Below, in pieces: positions 24,788-32,998 of a stretch of DNA of 64,000 nucleotides. How positions within the stretch are numbered: the stretch's first letter is position 1; every line of letters begins with the position of its first letter. The position numbers and the translations under genes are program-made. The notes below the pieces were generated by a model. It was not told where the DNA came from and made no database searches. It was given only the letters and a program-made list of their open reading frames with translations. The DNA lies in the NCBI RefSeq assembly GCF_050627025.1, contig NZ_CP192472.1; one strand, given 5' to 3'. Source of the stretch: Variovorax paradoxus_P (GTDB lineage Bacteria; Pseudomonadota; Gammaproteobacteria; Burkholderiales; Burkholderiaceae_C).

Positions 24788-26044
24788 ATGCAGAGATCGC
24801 ACATCGTCAGGCCCGCGGCCGCGTTCTGGGGGCTGGTGGTGTTCATGCCCGTCGGCGTTACCTACCTTTCGGCCTTGCTGCTGCTCGCCACCATGCTGGT
24901 GGCAGGCGGGCTGCGCGAACGCTATGCGAGGCTGCGCGCCAACCCGCTGTGGTGGCCGCTGGTGGCGTACCTGGGCTGGACTTTCATTGTGCTGGCCATC
25001 GGGCCGCACTACCCCGAGACCGGCTCGAACCTCTTCCATGGCTTGCGCATCGGGCTCACCATATTGATGGCGCTGGCGCTCTCGCGCGAAGAAGCGGTAT
25101 GGGCGCTGCGCGGCTTTCTGCTGATTGCGGCGTTGAACATCGTGCTGATCGTCGCGTTCTACGCCACAGGCTTTCCGATCTGGTCGCCGCTGCGCGCGGT
25201 GGTCATGGAAGTCGGCAACAAGTCGATCAGCAACGCGCTGCTTTTCAGCGTGGTGGCCTCCACGGCCGCGGTGTGGGGTATTGCGCAGATTGCCGCGCAC
25301 AGGCCGCTGCGTGCCGTTCCCGCCTTTGCACTGGTGCTCGGCCTGGGCCTGGTGGTGGCACTGCCGCTTACCTCGCGCACTTCGGTGCTCGCGCTGATGC
25401 TGGTGATTCCGGTGGTATGCATCCACCAGTGGCGCAGCCACCTCAAGATGCTGGTGAGCTCGCTGGTGCTGGGCGCCGTGGTGCTGGCCGCCGCGCTGTA
25501 CCAGTTGCCGCAGCTGCAGCACAAGGTCGAAACCGGCATCGAAGAAATCGAAAAGGCGCAGGCCGGCGCGGTCTTCAAGGGCAGCTGGGTCATTCGCTAC
25601 TACATGTACCGCGACACCGGCCTCATGATTGCCGACCGGCCGCTCACCGGCTGGGGCATCGGCGGCTGGACAAGCCAGTGGCACAAGCGCGGCCCGGCGA
25701 TGTTTGCGGATTCGAACATGCCGCACAACGACTTTCTCTGGGCCGGTGCGCAGGGCGGCCTGCCAGCCTTGCTGAGCCTCCTGGTCATCATGGCGGGCGC
25801 CGTGTGGCAGGCATGGAAACGGCCCGACATTGCGGGCCGCTACGCGCTGGCCGCCACGCTGATTGCGCTGATCGCATCGAGCGTGAACTCCGCCGTGCGG
25901 GACGCTCAGATTGGCCTGGCGCTGCTGTGGATTGCAATGGTGTACCTGCGGCTTGCACAGGAACCACGGAGCACGCAGCCGTGGAACGACCTGTGGCCGG
26001 GAAGCCGCATTGCGGCGGTGCCCGAGGCGCCCGCTTCGAGCTAG
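24788..26044 (+). CDS. O-antigen ligase (Wzy/WaaL)-like membrane protein
   Basis: A 418-residue protein with about 11-12 hydrophobic segments and a larger periplasmic loop near residues 240-320. That loop contains RDTGLMIADRPLTGWGIGGW and ADSNMPHNDFLW, with the His-Asn-Asp block found in O-antigen ligases and polymerases of the Wzy_C family. Such proteins link or polymerise glycans on lipid carriers in the periplasm. It stands alone; no glycosyltransferases are nearby, so the acceptor (LPS, or a glycoprotein) is open. It follows the kinase gene after 69 bp, including a GC-rich stretch. Confidence 0.82.
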   Translation: MQRSHIVRPAAAFWGLVVFMPVGVTYLSALLLLATMLVAGGLRERYARLRANPLWWPLVAYLGWTFIVLAIGPHYPETGSNLFHGLRIGLTILMALALSREEAVWALRGFLLIAALNIVLIVAFYATGFPIWSPLRAVVMEVGNKSISNALLFSVVASTAAVWGIAQIAAHRPLRAVPAFALVLGLGLVVALPLTSRTSVLALMLVIPVVCIHQWRSHLKMLVSSLVLGAVVLAAALYQLPQLQHKVETGIEEIEKAQAGAVFKGSWVIRYYMYRDTGLMIADRPLTGWGIGGWTSQWHKRGPAMFADSNMPHNDFLWAGAQGGLPALLSLLVIMAGAVWQAWKRPDIAGRYALAATLIALIASSVNSAVRDAQIGLALLWIAMVYLRLAQEPRSTQPWNDLWPGSRIAAVPEAPASS

Positions 26045-26073
26045 ATAGCTATACGGTAACGATCAGGTAGCTA

Positions 26074-26100
26074 TCGGGTAGCCATCGGCCAGCTACCCGA
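26074..26100. terminator. Hairpin between convergent ligase-like and zinc-finger genes
   Basis: TCGGGTAGC and GCTACCCGA form a perfect 9-bp stem around nine bases. It sits in a 72-bp gap that also carries near-repeats of TAGCTAT. There is no T-tract on either strand, so a terminator role is inferred only from the convergent layout. Confidence 0.4.
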
Positions 26101-26116
26101 CAGCGGCCGCCACCGC

Positions 26117-26326
26117 TCAGTGCCGCGACGACACCGTTTCGCCCGCCGCCAGGCGGTAGACGGTGCCGCAGTACGGGCACTTGGCTTCGCCCGTGCGCGC
26201 CACGTCGAGGTACACCTTGGGGTGGGTGTTCCAGAGCTTCATGTCGGCCTTGGGGCTTGGGCAGAACACGCCGCCCTGGTGGTTGAGCTCCTTGGCCAGG
26301 AGTTCGACGACTGCGTTGGTAGACAT
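26117..26326 (-). CDS. Small CHCC zinc-finger protein
   Basis: A 69-residue protein of the zf-CHCC type (NDUFS6-like). Candidate zinc ligands are the Cys in GVFCPSP, the His in THPKVYLD and the CPYC pair. The function of bacterial members is not established; the family is named after a complex I accessory subunit. The start at 26326 (MSTNAVVELL) is 5 bp downstream of the ilvE stop, so it is probably translated from the ilvE message, an arrangement I recall as common in Burkholderiales. Confidence 0.88.
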   Translation of the reverse strand: MSTNAVVELLAKELNHQGGVFCPSPKADMKLWNTHPKVYLDVARTGEAKCPYCGTVYRLAAGETVSSRH

Positions 26327-26331
26327 GTTTC

Positions 26332-27282
26332 TCAGACTTTCGTGAGCCAGTGGGCGTACTTGGGGTTCTTGCCGTTCACGATGTCGAAGAAGGCAGCCTG
26401 GATTTTTTCGGTGATCGGACCGCGCGAGCCGCCGTCGCCGCGGTTGCCGATCTCGATGCGGTCGAGTTCGCGGATGGGCGTGACTTCGGCCGCCGTGCCG
26501 GTGAAGAAGGCTTCGTCGGCAATGTAGACCTCGTCGCGCGTGATGCGCTTTTGCACCAGCTCGATGCCGAGGTCCTTGCACACGTGCAGGATGGTGTTGC
26601 GCGTGATGCCGTTCAGTGCGCCGGCCGAGAGGTCGGGCGTGTAGACCACGCCGCCCTTCACCACGAAGATGTTCTCGCCCGCGCCCTCGGAGACAAAGCC
26701 GCTCGCGTCGAGCAGCAGTGCCTCGTCGTAGCCGTCGTCCAGCGCTTCCATGTTGGCGAGGATGGAGTTGGTGTAGTTGCTCACCGACTTGGCCTGCGTC
26801 ATGGTGATGTTGACGTGGTGGCGGGTGTAGCTGGAGGTCTTCACGCGAATGCCGCGCTTCATGCCTTCTTCGCCCAGGTAGGCGCCCCAGGACCAGGCCG
26901 CGACCATGGCGTGGATCTTGTTGCCCTTGGGGCTCACGCCGAGCTTTTCGGAGCCGATCCAGATCAGCGGGCGCAGGTAGCAGCTTTCGAGCTTGTTCTC
27001 GCGCACGACCTGTTTCTGGGCCTCGTTCAGCTGTTCGGGCGTGAACGGGATCTTCATGCGCAGGATCTTGGCGCTGTTGAACAGGCGCTCGGTGTGCTCG
27101 GCCAGGCGGAAGATGGCAGTGCCTTCGGGCGTCTTGTAGGCGCGCACGCCCTCGAAGGCGCCGCAGCCGTAGTGCAGCGTATGGCTCAGCACGTGGATCT
27201 TGGCGTCGCGCCAGTCCACGAGTTCGCCGTCCATCCAGATCTTGCCGTCACGGTCGTCCAGCGAGGGGGGGATCGAGCTCAT
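26332..27282 (-). CDS. ilvE: Branched-chain amino-acid aminotransferase
   Basis: A 316-residue fold-type IV PLP enzyme for the final transamination in Ile, Leu and Val synthesis. Features: KIWMDGELVDWRDAKIHVLSHTLHYG, the PLP-Lys region in QAKSVSNYTNSILANMEA, and ASGFVSEGAGENIFVVK. The start at 27282 (MSSIPP) has a good AGGA ribosome-binding site 5-8 bases ahead; the upstream open frame lies outside homology. It is divergent from rdgC with about 130 bp between, which must hold both promoters. Confidence 0.96.
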   Translation of the reverse strand: MSSIPPSLDDRDGKIWMDGELVDWRDAKIHVLSHTLHYGCGAFEGVRAYKTPEGTAIFRLAEHTERLFNSAKILRMKIPFTPEQLNEAQKQVVRENKLESCYLRPLIWIGSEKLGVSPKGNKIHAMVAAWSWGAYLGEEGMKRGIRVKTSSYTRHHVNITMTQAKSVSNYTNSILANMEALDDGYDEALLLDASGFVSEGAGENIFVVKGGVVYTPDLSAGALNGITRNTILHVCKDLGIELVQKRITRDEVYIADEAFFTGTAAEVTPIRELDRIEIGNRGDGGSRGPITEKIQAAFFDIVNGKNPKYAHWLTKV

Positions 27283-27415
27283 TTCCTGATTCCTTTGGGG
27301 GGCAGCTGTGTGGGGAGCGACCGGGGAGTCGCAAAAGCTTTCGATTTTACGGCGCCCGGCGGAACGGGGTGCCCGACAATGGCGGGTTGTCCAAACCAGT
27401 GGAAAAAGGGTTTCC

Positions 27416-28414
27416 GTGTCCGTATTCAAGAACGTCATCGTCTATCGCATCGAACCTGCCTGGTCCCAAACACTGGCCGAAATCGAAGAAGGCCTCGGCA
27501 AGCAGCGCTTCGAGCCCTGCGGCCCTTCGCAGGAAAAATCCGCCGGCTGGGTCGAGCCCCGGGGCGAAGCCAACGGCCCGCTGGCCGAATCCATCGGCGG
27601 CCAGTGGCTGGTCGAATACATGATCGAGAGCAAGCAGGTGCCCGGCTCCGTGGTGCGCCGCAAGCTCGACGAACGCTGCGCACAAATAGAGGCCACCACC
27701 GGCCGCAAGCCCGGCAAGAAGGAAAAGAAAGAGCTCAAGGAGGACATCACCCTCGAGCTGCTGCCCATGGCCTTCACCCGCAGCGCCCGCGTGGCCGTGT
27801 GGATCGACCAGGCCGAGCGCCGCCTCGTGATCAACAGCGCCAACGCCGCCCGCGCGGACGAAGTGGTGACCAGCCTCGTGAAGTCGCTCGACGGCTTTGC
27901 GGTGGCCCTCATCAACACGCAGATCGAGCCGGCCGCCGCCATGGCCAACTGGCTCCTCACGCAGGAGCCGCCGGCCGGCTTCACCATCGACCGCGAGTGC
28001 GAGCTCAAGGCTTCGGACGACTCCAAGGCCGTGGTGCGCTACGCCAAGCACCCGCTCGACATCGAGGAAGTGCAAAAGCACATCACCGACGGCAAGCGCC
28101 CCACGCGCCTGGCGCTCACCTGGGACGACCGCGTGTCCTTCGAGCTGACGCACGGCATGCTGATCCGCAAGATCGTGTTCCTCGAAGGCACCGGCGACGG
28201 TGCCTCGGGCGGCAAGAAGGAAGACAACTTCGATGCCGACGTGGCCATTGCCACCGGCGAACTCGGCCAGCTGGTGCCGGCGCTGCTCGAAGCGCTCGGC
28301 GGCGAAGCAGCCTTCAGCGGCGCGCCAACCGATGCAGCACCCAAGGCTGCTGCAGAAACGCCCACCACAACCACTCCGGCCGACGCCGAAGTCGAAGAAG
28401 ACGCGCCGTTCTGA
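27416..28414 (+). CDS. rdgC: Recombination-associated protein RdgC
   Basis: A 332-residue RdgC, a ring-shaped non-specific dsDNA-binding protein that restrains RecA. The start is GTG (VSVFKNVIVYRIEP, where homology begins), with AAAGGG ahead of it. Conserved runs include RKPGKKEKKELKEDI, LLPMAFTRSARV and LALTWDDRVSFELTHGMLIRKIVF. The last 35 residues are a low-complexity Ala/Thr/Pro/acidic tail beyond the usual family end. Confidence 0.95.
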   Translation: MSVFKNVIVYRIEPAWSQTLAEIEEGLGKQRFEPCGPSQEKSAGWVEPRGEANGPLAESIGGQWLVEYMIESKQVPGSVVRRKLDERCAQIEATTGRKPGKKEKKELKEDITLELLPMAFTRSARVAVWIDQAERRLVINSANAARADEVVTSLVKSLDGFAVALINTQIEPAAAMANWLLTQEPPAGFTIDRECELKASDDSKAVVRYAKHPLDIEEVQKHITDGKRPTRLALTWDDRVSFELTHGMLIRKIVFLEGTGDGASGGKKEDNFDADVAIATGELGQLVPALLEALGGEAAFSGAPTDAAPKAAAETPTTTTPADAEVEEDAPF

Positions 28415-28436
28415 CCTGACGGCACCCTGCGGCGGC

Positions 28437-28871
28437 TCAGCCCGCCGGGTTTTCTTCGGAGGGCGAGGCGGCCTCCGGCTCCGCTTCGGGACGCGTCAGC
28501 GCCCAGCTTTGCAGCTTGCCGCTGTTGAACACCGCATCGACATACGAGCCGCCGGTATCGGTCCAGCGGTAGAGCTCGGGCTGCTCGTCCTTCGGTGAAC
28601 GCAGTTCGCCGAGGGCACGCGTCATCGCAATCACGTGCATCAGCGTTGCGCCCTTCTTTAGCTTGGCATTGAGCATTACCGCGCTCGCCACATAGCCGAT
28701 CGGGCGATCGGCGGCACGCTTGAGCACCTGCATTGCGCGGTTGAAGTGCAGCAGCAAGAACATCACGATCACACCGCCAGCCAGGGCCACGCCGCCCCAG
28801 CCGCCGCTGCGCCAGGCCAGCCCTAAAAAGACGATGGCGCCCACCGGCACCAGCAATTTCTGGAAATTCAT
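28437..28871 (-). CDS. Conserved hypothetical membrane protein
   Basis: A 144-residue protein I do not recognise as a named family. Two hydrophobic segments at about residues 6-20 and 28-43 form a hairpin anchor. A cytoplasmic domain follows (RAADRPIGYVASAVMLNAKLKKG, then PELYRWTDTGGSYVDAVFNSGKL) with a tail rich in Glu, Ala and Pro. The start at 28871 (MNFQKLL) is preferred; 28880 is an in-frame ATG. It converges on rdgC with a 22-bp gap. Confidence 0.7.
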   Translation of the reverse strand: MNFQKLLVPVGAIVFLGLAWRSGGWGGVALAGGVIVMFLLLHFNRAMQVLKRAADRPIGYVASAVMLNAKLKKGATLMHVIAMTRALGELRSPKDEQPELYRWTDTGGSYVDAVFNSGKLQSWALTRPEAEPEAASPSEENPAG

Positions 28872-29098
28872 GCCGCGCATTGTCGCCGCGCGGCAGGCCT
28901 TGCCCGGCCGGCGTCATTCGAAAGTACGCATATGCAGCAAGGGCGCTTTGTTGCCGTGCCGCCGGACTTGGGCAGCAGTAGCGGCCATGGCTACCGCCGG
29001 GCGCGCGGCACGGTACTCACCGCTAAAGGCACCCGGCGCGGTGGCGCCAGGCGGCACATTTCGTCTCACGGGCATCAGCCCGGGCCACTGAAAAGCGT

Positions 29099-29554
29099 AT
29101 GAGCATTCCCCGATCCGTCACATTCGTTCGTCTCAGCCTTTGTGCTGCACTCACCGCCACCGCACTCAGCGGCTGCTACGTGGTGCCGCTCGGACAACCC
29201 GCTCCCGCGGCACCGCCTTCGCAGGCCTATGCCGTGGCTCCGGGCCCGGTAACGCAAAGCTTCAGTGCACGGCTATATCCGTCGAACGCCGAAGCGGCGC
29301 GCTACGGAACCATTGCCGGCACGGTGACCAACGACATGAACGGTCGCGGACATTTCAACGCGCTGATCGGCAATGAGCAGTTTCAGGGAGAGGCGACCCG
29401 GGTTGCGGGCTCGCGAGGTGCCGGCCTGGCGAACGCCAGCGGCAATCGCGGCGGCAACCTGAGTTGCCAGTACACGATGAACTCGGCCACGTTGGGCAGC
29501 GGCCAATGCGTGCTCAACGGCGGACCGGCGTTCACGATGCACATCGGGGGGTAG
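29099..29554 (+). CDS. Small outer-membrane-type lipoprotein, unknown function
   Basis: A 151-residue lipoprotein. The signal is MSIPRSVTFVRLSLCAALTA and the lipobox ALSGC places the lipidated Cys at about 26. A Pro/Ala-rich linker follows, then a compact Gly-rich beta domain (YGTIAGTVTNDMNGRGHFNALIGNEQFQGEATR ... NLSCQYTMNS ... GSGQCVLNGG) with two Cys that could pair. No ligand or partner is evident. A strong terminator follows directly, so this is a single-gene unit. Confidence 0.82.
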   Translation: MSIPRSVTFVRLSLCAALTATALSGCYVVPLGQPAPAAPPSQAYAVAPGPVTQSFSARLYPSNAEAARYGTIAGTVTNDMNGRGHFNALIGNEQFQGEATRVAGSRGAGLANASGNRGGNLSCQYTMNSATLGSGQCVLNGGPAFTMHIGG

Positions 29555-29562
29555 GGAGGGTG

Positions 29563-29597
29563 GCCCGGCGCGTCACTGGCGCGCCGGGCATTTTTTT
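29563..29597 (+). terminator. Rho-independent terminator of the lipoprotein gene
   Basis: GCCCGGCGCG and CGCGCCGGGC form a perfect 10-bp stem with a 7-base loop, followed by A and seven T. It begins 9 bp after the lipoprotein stop. On the other strand no T-run follows, so it does not serve radA. Confidence 0.93.
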
Positions 29598-29605
29598 CCC
29601 TGAAA

Positions 29606-30994
29606 TCAGTCGAGGCGGCGGACCACGTCCATCGCCTCTTCGATGCGCTCGACGGCGTGGATCGTCAGGCCTTCGATTTCCTTCGTGCCCTTGCGCGGCG
29701 CATTCGCCTTGGGCACCACGGCCACGCTGAAGCCCAGCTTGGCCGCTTCGCGCAGGCGCTCCTGCCCGCGCGGCGCGGGGCGCACCTCACCTGCCAGGCC
29801 CACTTCGCCAAACGCGATGAAGCCCTTGGGCAGCGGCTTGCCGCGCAAGCTCGAAGTGATCGCAAGCATCACAGCCAGGTCGGCCGCGGGTTCGCTGATG
29901 CGCACGCCGCCCACTGCGTTGACGAACACGTCCTGGTCCATGCAGGCCACGCCCGCATGGCGATGCAGCACGGCCAGCAGCATTGCGAGCCGGTCGCGAT
30001 CGAGCCCCACCGAAAGACGGCGCGGGCTGGGCCCGCCGTTGTCGACCAGCGCCTGGATTTCGACCAGCATCGGCCGCGTGCCTTCGAGCGTCACCAGCAC
30101 CACGCTTCCGGGCACTGGCTCGGCATGCTGGCTCAGGAAGATCGCGCTGGGGTTGGCCACGCCCTTCAGGCCGCGCTCGGTCATGGCGAACACGCCGATT
30201 TCGTTCACCGCGCCGAAGCGGTTCTTGATGGCGCGCACCAGGCGAAAGCTCGAATGCGTGTCGCCCTCGAAGTACAGCACCGTATCGACCATGTGCTCGA
30301 GCACGCGCGGCCCCGCAAGCGCGCCCTCCTTCGTGACGTGGCCAACCAGCACCACGGCCGTGCCGCTGGTCTTGGCAAAGCGCGTCAGGTGCGCCGCGCA
30401 TTCGCGCACCTGCGCCACCGAACCCGGCGCCGATGTGAGCTGGTCGGAATACACGGTCTGGATCGAATCGATCACCGCGATGGCCGGGCGGGTTGCGTCG
30501 AGCGTGGCAATGATCTTTTCAAGCTGGATCTCGGCCAGCACCTGCACCTGCGAATGGTCGAGCCCGAGCCGCTTGGAGCGCAGCGCCACCTGCGCGCCGC
30601 TTTCCTCGCCGGTGACATAAAGCGCGTTCTGTCCCGCGCGCTGCAGCGCGTCGACAGCCTGCAGCAGCAGCGTCGACTTGCCGATGCCCGGGTCGCCACC
30701 GATGAGCGTGACACCGCCAGAGACGATGCCACCGCCCAGCACGCGGTCGAGCTCGTCGAGCCCGGTGGGCGTGCGCGCGACGTCGGTCGCTTCTATTTCA
30801 GACAGCGTGGCAAGTTCCGACACACCGGCGAGCGCGGCGTATTGCGTGCCGAAGCGGTTGTTGGCCGGGCCGCTGCTGCCGGCCACCTGCTCGATGAGTG
30901 TGTTCCAGGCGCCGCAGCTCGGGCATTTGCCGAGCCACTTGGGACTGGTGCCGCCGCATTCGCTGCAGACGAAGAGAGATTTTTCCTTGGCCAT
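29606..30994 (-). CDS. radA: DNA repair protein RadA (branch-migration ATPase)
   Basis: A 462-residue RadA (Sms). The N-terminal zinc finger is CSECGGTSPKWLGKCPSC. The RecA-like core has Walker A GGDPGIGKST, Walker B in AIAVIDSIQT and the RadA-specific KNRFG motif in AIKNRFGAVNE. A Lon-like C-terminal domain includes GGVRISEPAADLAVMLAI. It extends recombination intermediates by branch migration. The length is normal. Confidence 0.97.
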   Translation of the reverse strand: MAKEKSLFVCSECGGTSPKWLGKCPSCGAWNTLIEQVAGSSGPANNRFGTQYAALAGVSELATLSEIEATDVARTPTGLDELDRVLGGGIVSGGVTLIGGDPGIGKSTLLLQAVDALQRAGQNALYVTGEESGAQVALRSKRLGLDHSQVQVLAEIQLEKIIATLDATRPAIAVIDSIQTVYSDQLTSAPGSVAQVRECAAHLTRFAKTSGTAVVLVGHVTKEGALAGPRVLEHMVDTVLYFEGDTHSSFRLVRAIKNRFGAVNEIGVFAMTERGLKGVANPSAIFLSQHAEPVPGSVVLVTLEGTRPMLVEIQALVDNGGPSPRRLSVGLDRDRLAMLLAVLHRHAGVACMDQDVFVNAVGGVRISEPAADLAVMLAITSSLRGKPLPKGFIAFGEVGLAGEVRPAPRGQERLREAAKLGFSVAVVPKANAPRKGTKEIEGLTIHAVERIEEAMDVVRRLD

Positions 30995-31037
30995 GCAAGG
31001 AGTTTAGGTGTCCGCACAAACCCTGATGGAAAACGGC

Positions 31038-31071
31038 TTGGAAAGAAATTCCCAATCATTTAACATGTTAA
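31038..31071 (+). promoter_or_regulatory. hpaR promoter with overlapping palindromic operator
   Basis: TTGGAA (31038-31043), 17 bases, then TAACAT (31061-31066) form a plausible sigma-70 promoter. The -10 lies inside the perfect 12-bp palindrome TTAACATGTTAA (31060-31071), a suitable MarR-family site. Repression by HpaR at its own promoter, relieved by a homoprotocatechuate-type ligand, is inferred from how HpaR/HpcR work elsewhere. Confidence 0.55.
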
Positions 31072-31092
31072 GTAATTTGAAAGGCATCGCTC

Positions 31093-31527
31093 TTGAGCAC
31101 CACCTTCACGCACCGCAATTTGCCGCGCCTGCTGCTGCAGGCCCGCGAAGCCGTGATGGCCCACACCCGGCCCAGCTTGCGCGAGCACGCGCTGTCCGAC
31201 CAGCAATGGCGCGTGCTGCGCGTGCTCGGCGAGCACGGCGCTGTTGAAACAGGCCACGTCGCGCGAGAGGCGTTCATCCTTGGGCCCAGCCTCACCGGCG
31301 TGCTTGCGCGCATGGAGCGCGACAAGCTCATCACGCGCAGCCGCGATCCCGCGGACCAGCGACGCACGGTGGTCGAGGCAACGCCGCACGGCATGAAACT
31401 GGTAAAGCGCCTGTCGACCAGCATCGAGGCGCACTACGAGTGGATGGAAAAGTCGCTCGGCAAGGCCAAGCTCACCCAGCTCTACGGGCTGCTCGACGAA
31501 CTCATTGCACTGGAGCAACCCTCATGA
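31093..31527 (+). CDS. hpaR: MarR-family repressor of the homoprotocatechuate pathway
   Basis: A 144-residue HpaR/HpcR-type regulator. RLLLQAREAVMAHTRPSLREHALSDQQWRVLRVLGEHGAV and the winged helix FILGPSLTGVLARMERDKLITRSRDPADQRRT match the family closely. The start is TTG at 31093: an in-frame stop lies at 31078-31080, no ATG or GTG intervenes, and AAAGG is well placed upstream. The stop overlaps hpaG1 (ATGA), so the repressor is the first gene of the operon it presumably controls. Confidence 0.9.
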   Translation: MSTTFTHRNLPRLLLQAREAVMAHTRPSLREHALSDQQWRVLRVLGEHGAVETGHVAREAFILGPSLTGVLARMERDKLITRSRDPADQRRTVVEATPHGMKLVKRLSTSIEAHYEWMEKSLGKAKLTQLYGLLDELIALEQPS

Positions 31528-32165
31528 GCGGCACCGCCACGCATTACCTTCCCACCGGCACCGTGTACGGCACGCTGCTGAACTTTCGCGCCGAGGTGGA
31601 AGCACTCGCGCCGCAGATGACGCAGCCGCCGTACAAGGCACCGCCGAAAGCGCCGGTGCTGTATGTAAAAACCGCCAACACGTGGAGCCCGCACGGCAGC
31701 GCCATCGCCCTGCCCGCGTCGGTTCCCGAAGTGGAAATTGGCGCCAGCATCGGCATGGTGATCGGCGCCGAAGGCGACATCGAAGGCTTCGTGCTGATGA
31801 ACGACCTCTCCATTCCGCACGCCAGCTTCTTTCGCCCACCCGTCAAGTTCAAGTGCGTTGACGGGTTTCTGGGCATCGGCCCGGCGCTGCGCGATGCGCA
31901 GGACGTTGCCGACCCCGCAAATTTTCGCCTCGAGGTGCGCATCAACGGCGCGCTGAAGCAGTCCGTCGACTTTTCGCAGCTTGTGCGGCCCGCGCAGCAA
32001 CTGCTTGCCGATGTGGGCGAATTCATGACGCTCGCGCACGGCGACGTTCTGCTGCTGGGCTGCGATGCCGGCCGGCCGCTGGCGCGCGCGGGCGACCGCA
32101 TCGAAATTTCTTCGCCCGGCTTCGAACCATTGATCAACACGCTGGTGCAGGAAACCGCCGCATGA
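31524..32165 (+). CDS. hpaG1: 5-oxopent-3-ene-1,2,5-tricarboxylate decarboxylase (HpaG N-terminal-type subunit)
   Basis: A 213-residue protein of the FAH (fumarylacetoacetase) fold. It has the metal-binding E-x-E region in VPEVEIGASIGMVIG, then DLSIPHASFFRPPVKFKCVDGFLGIGP. In E. coli the HpaG decarboxylase/isomerase is one fused chain. Here the two halves are separate overlapping genes, and this is the N-terminal half. It acts after the hydroxymuconate isomerase in the degradation of 3,4-dihydroxyphenylacetate. Confidence 0.88.
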   Translation: MSGTATHYLPTGTVYGTLLNFRAEVEALAPQMTQPPYKAPPKAPVLYVKTANTWSPHGSAIALPASVPEVEIGASIGMVIGAEGDIEGFVLMNDLSIPHASFFRPPVKFKCVDGFLGIGPALRDAQDVADPANFRLEVRINGALKQSVDFSQLVRPAQQLLADVGEFMTLAHGDVLLLGCDAGRPLARAGDRIEISSPGFEPLINTLVQETAA

Positions 32166-32935
32166 AGCACGCACGCGTCATCTACGAAGGCCGCGAGCAC
32201 ACCGGCGTCGCCCACGAATTCGGCGGCCAGCCCGATGCGGCCGTGCGCCTGGACGACGGCCGCATCGTGCCGCAAGAGCAGCTCACCTGGCTGCCGCCGC
32301 TTGCGCCCACAGCGCGGCCCCGCACCATCCTCGCGCTCGGCCTCAACTATGCAGACCACGCCAAGGAACTCGAGTTCAAGGCGCCCGAAGAGCCGCTGGT
32401 GTTCGTCAAGGGCCAGAGCACGCTCATCGGGCACCGCCAGCACACGCAGCGCCCCGCGGGCGTGCAGTTCATGCACTACGAATGCGAACTGGCCATCGTC
32501 ATCAGCAAGACCGCAAGGAACGTGAAGCAGGCCGACGCCTACGACTTCATCGGCGGCTACACCGTGGCCAACGACTACGCGATTCGCGACTACCTCGAAA
32601 ACTGGTACCGCCCCAACCTGCGCGTGAAAAACCGCGACACCTGCACGCCGCTCGGCCCCTGGTTCGTCGACGCGGCCGACGTGCCCAACCCCATGGCGCT
32701 GGCGTTGAAGACGACGGTGAACGGCACCGTCACGCAGCAGGGCAGCACGCGCGACATGATTTTCGACGCGCCGTTTCTCATCGAGTATTTCAGCCGCTTC
32801 ATGACGCTCTCGCCCGGCGACCTGATCCTTACCGGCACGCCTGACGGAGTGGTCGACTGCAAGACCGGCGACGTGGTGGTGACAGAGATCGAGCGCATCG
32901 GTGCGCTGGTCAACACCATCTCCGGCAGCGCCTAG
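32162..32935 (+). CDS. hpaG2: 2-hydroxyhepta-2,4-diene-1,7-dioate isomerase (HpaG C-terminal-type subunit)
   Basis: A 257-residue FAH-fold enzyme. RPRTILALGLNYADHAKELEFKAPEEPLVFVKG, MHYECELAIVISKTA (metal ligands of the E-x-E type), VANDYAIRDYLENWYRPNLRVK and the end DLILTGTPDGV are diagnostic. It overlaps hpaG1 by four bases, so the two halves are made in equal amounts. Confidence 0.9.
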   Translation: MKHARVIYEGREHTGVAHEFGGQPDAAVRLDDGRIVPQEQLTWLPPLAPTARPRTILALGLNYADHAKELEFKAPEEPLVFVKGQSTLIGHRQHTQRPAGVQFMHYECELAIVISKTARNVKQADAYDFIGGYTVANDYAIRDYLENWYRPNLRVKNRDTCTPLGPWFVDAADVPNPMALALKTTVNGTVTQQGSTRDMIFDAPFLIEYFSRFMTLSPGDLILTGTPDGVVDCKTGDVVVTEIERIGALVNTISGSA

Positions 32936-32998
32936 CTCCGCCACCGCACCGCGCCACCTGCTTCGCTCCCTACACCAACTACAGAAGAGACAAACAAG

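Noticed and set aside
28932..29102. 56-residue ORF in the gap before the small lipoprotein, ending in an ATGA overlap with it
   Set aside because: No ribosome-binding site, an Arg/Gly/Ser-rich composition without pattern, and no sign of a fold. The overlap alone is weak evidence.
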